64,000 nt of DNA from Euclidia mi (lineage: Eukaryota > Arthropoda > Insecta > Lepidoptera > Erebidae), in the NCBI GenBank assembly GCA_944739405.2, contig OX123186.2:88081034-88145033 (forward strand), in the 5' to 3' direction. Below are positions 63,452 through 64,000 of the stretch, in pieces. The position numbers and the translations under genes were made by a program. The notes beneath the pieces are model-generated. The model was not told the origin of the DNA and searched no databases. It saw only the letters and a list, made by a program, of their open reading frames with translations. Positions within the stretch are counted from its first letter, which is position 1; every line of letters begins with the position of its first letter.

Positions 63452-63645
63452 GACTAGCTTCGGCCCACGTATTCGCCGATGTGGGTGATAGTTATTGCAA
63501 AAAAAGGTAGCCTTTGCACTATTGTGATGTAGAAGCTATACTGCAATATTTCTTTGAAAAATAGGTATACTTGAATATAATTATATATCTCAAGAAAAGT
63601 GTTTTCATCGATCATCACAAACTTTCGTGTTTATAAAAGTTCAAA
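63452..63645 (+). repeat. Old copy of the ACTAGCTTCGGCCC dispersed repeat
   Basis: GACTAGCTTCGGCCCACG, then AAAAAGGTAGCCT and a terminal ATCACAAACTTTCGTGTTTA follow the order of a repeat very common in moth and butterfly genomes. The copy is diverged. The class (Helitron, MITE or LINE tail) cannot be decided from this copy. Confidence 0.45.
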
Positions 63646-64000
63646 TAAAACCATCTGCTGCTAACAACTAAGTTTAAAGCTTGTGTAATTAAATGCAAGA
63701 CTTCACATGTAGGACGATACTATTAACTGTACTAAGTACTGAGTAGTCATTGACTACTTTTTTGCAGTGGCGACAGATTGCCAAAAAACGATAAATTACC
63801 ATGATGCTAATCGTGTGAGTCATTATCATGATTATATAATCGTAGCCATGATAAACCTGTCGTCATGCAAATGACAAGTAGACTGCTGTGAACCCTTAAA
63901 ATATTTGTTCTCAGTTCTCGAAAAAATGGTCGTACGTTGTTGTCCTGGGAAAGGTCTATCATTACAGACAGGTTTATTGTAGCCAATAAGCTTGATATTG
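63646..64000. other. AT-rich right edge
   Basis: No feature was recognised in the last 355 bases. Confidence 0.5.

Noticed and set aside
1..64000. CRISPR array, phage genes, operons or a bacterial defence system
   Set aside because: There are no regularly spaced repeats and no dense gene clusters. Interrupted reading frames with splice sites and SINEs show animal nuclear DNA.

Overview
The window looks like gene-poor, AT-rich insect DNA, most likely from a moth or butterfly (Lepidoptera). Three things suggest this: tRNA-headed SINEs carrying the CCCGAAGGGGTAGGCAGAG-type tail, an RTE-type LINE 3' end with a TATG-repeat tail, and pogo-like and piggyBac-like transposons in a background of very long introns and intergenic DNA. 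I see no rRNA, no standalone tRNA gene, no CRISPR array and no bacterial operon structure.

Gene content. The convincing coding sequence is on the minus strand and consists of exons without complete genes. (1) A 639-codon proline-rich, disordered exon lies at 2346-4262. (2) A short first exon at 4694-4794 has the donor CAG|GTCAGT. (3) A 345-codon exon at 19281-20317 starts with a strong Kozak ATG and ends at GTATGT. (4) An Arg/Ser-rich exon at 60025-60164 has a clean acceptor and the donor CAG|GTCAGT. It is preceded by an exon at 62166-62285 that ends AGG|GTAAGT. Exons 2, 3 and 4 all leave two bases of a split codon. They could therefore be alternative 5' exons feeding one common exon beyond the left edge, as in long genes with several promoters. 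The RS exon resembles the N-termini of CLK/Doa (LAMMER) kinases, but no kinase domain lies in the window, so that identity is tentative. The large exon at 2346-4262 ends in phase 0 and does not obviously fit this scheme.

Layout. 1-5.6 kb: two minus-strand 5' exons in GC-rich DNA. 5.6-19 kb: intron-like DNA with a repeat copy (7.5 kb), a SINE (9.1 kb), a GAGA-type patch (12.2 kb) and a perfect 33-bp hairpin (13.65 kb). 19-22 kb: the third 5' exon and two GC-rich probable promoters. 24.7-34 kb: a run of mobile elements (5'-truncated RTE, pogo-like element with a broken transposase and a nested insertion, E2F-motif patch, piggyBac-like MITE with TTAA duplications). 38-49 kb: a few weak plus- and minus-strand coding candidates and GC-rich islands. 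53-59.3 kb: three SINEs, a TA-flanked MITE and a pair of inverted repeat copies. 60-62.4 kb: the RS-rich exon and its upstream exon. 62.4-64 kb: AT-rich flank with one more repeat copy.

No complete new system is apparent. The observations most worth following are the shared splice phase of widely spaced 5' exons, the tail shared by a local SINE and RTE, the pogo-like element with TIR-derived internal motifs, and the perfect hairpins.
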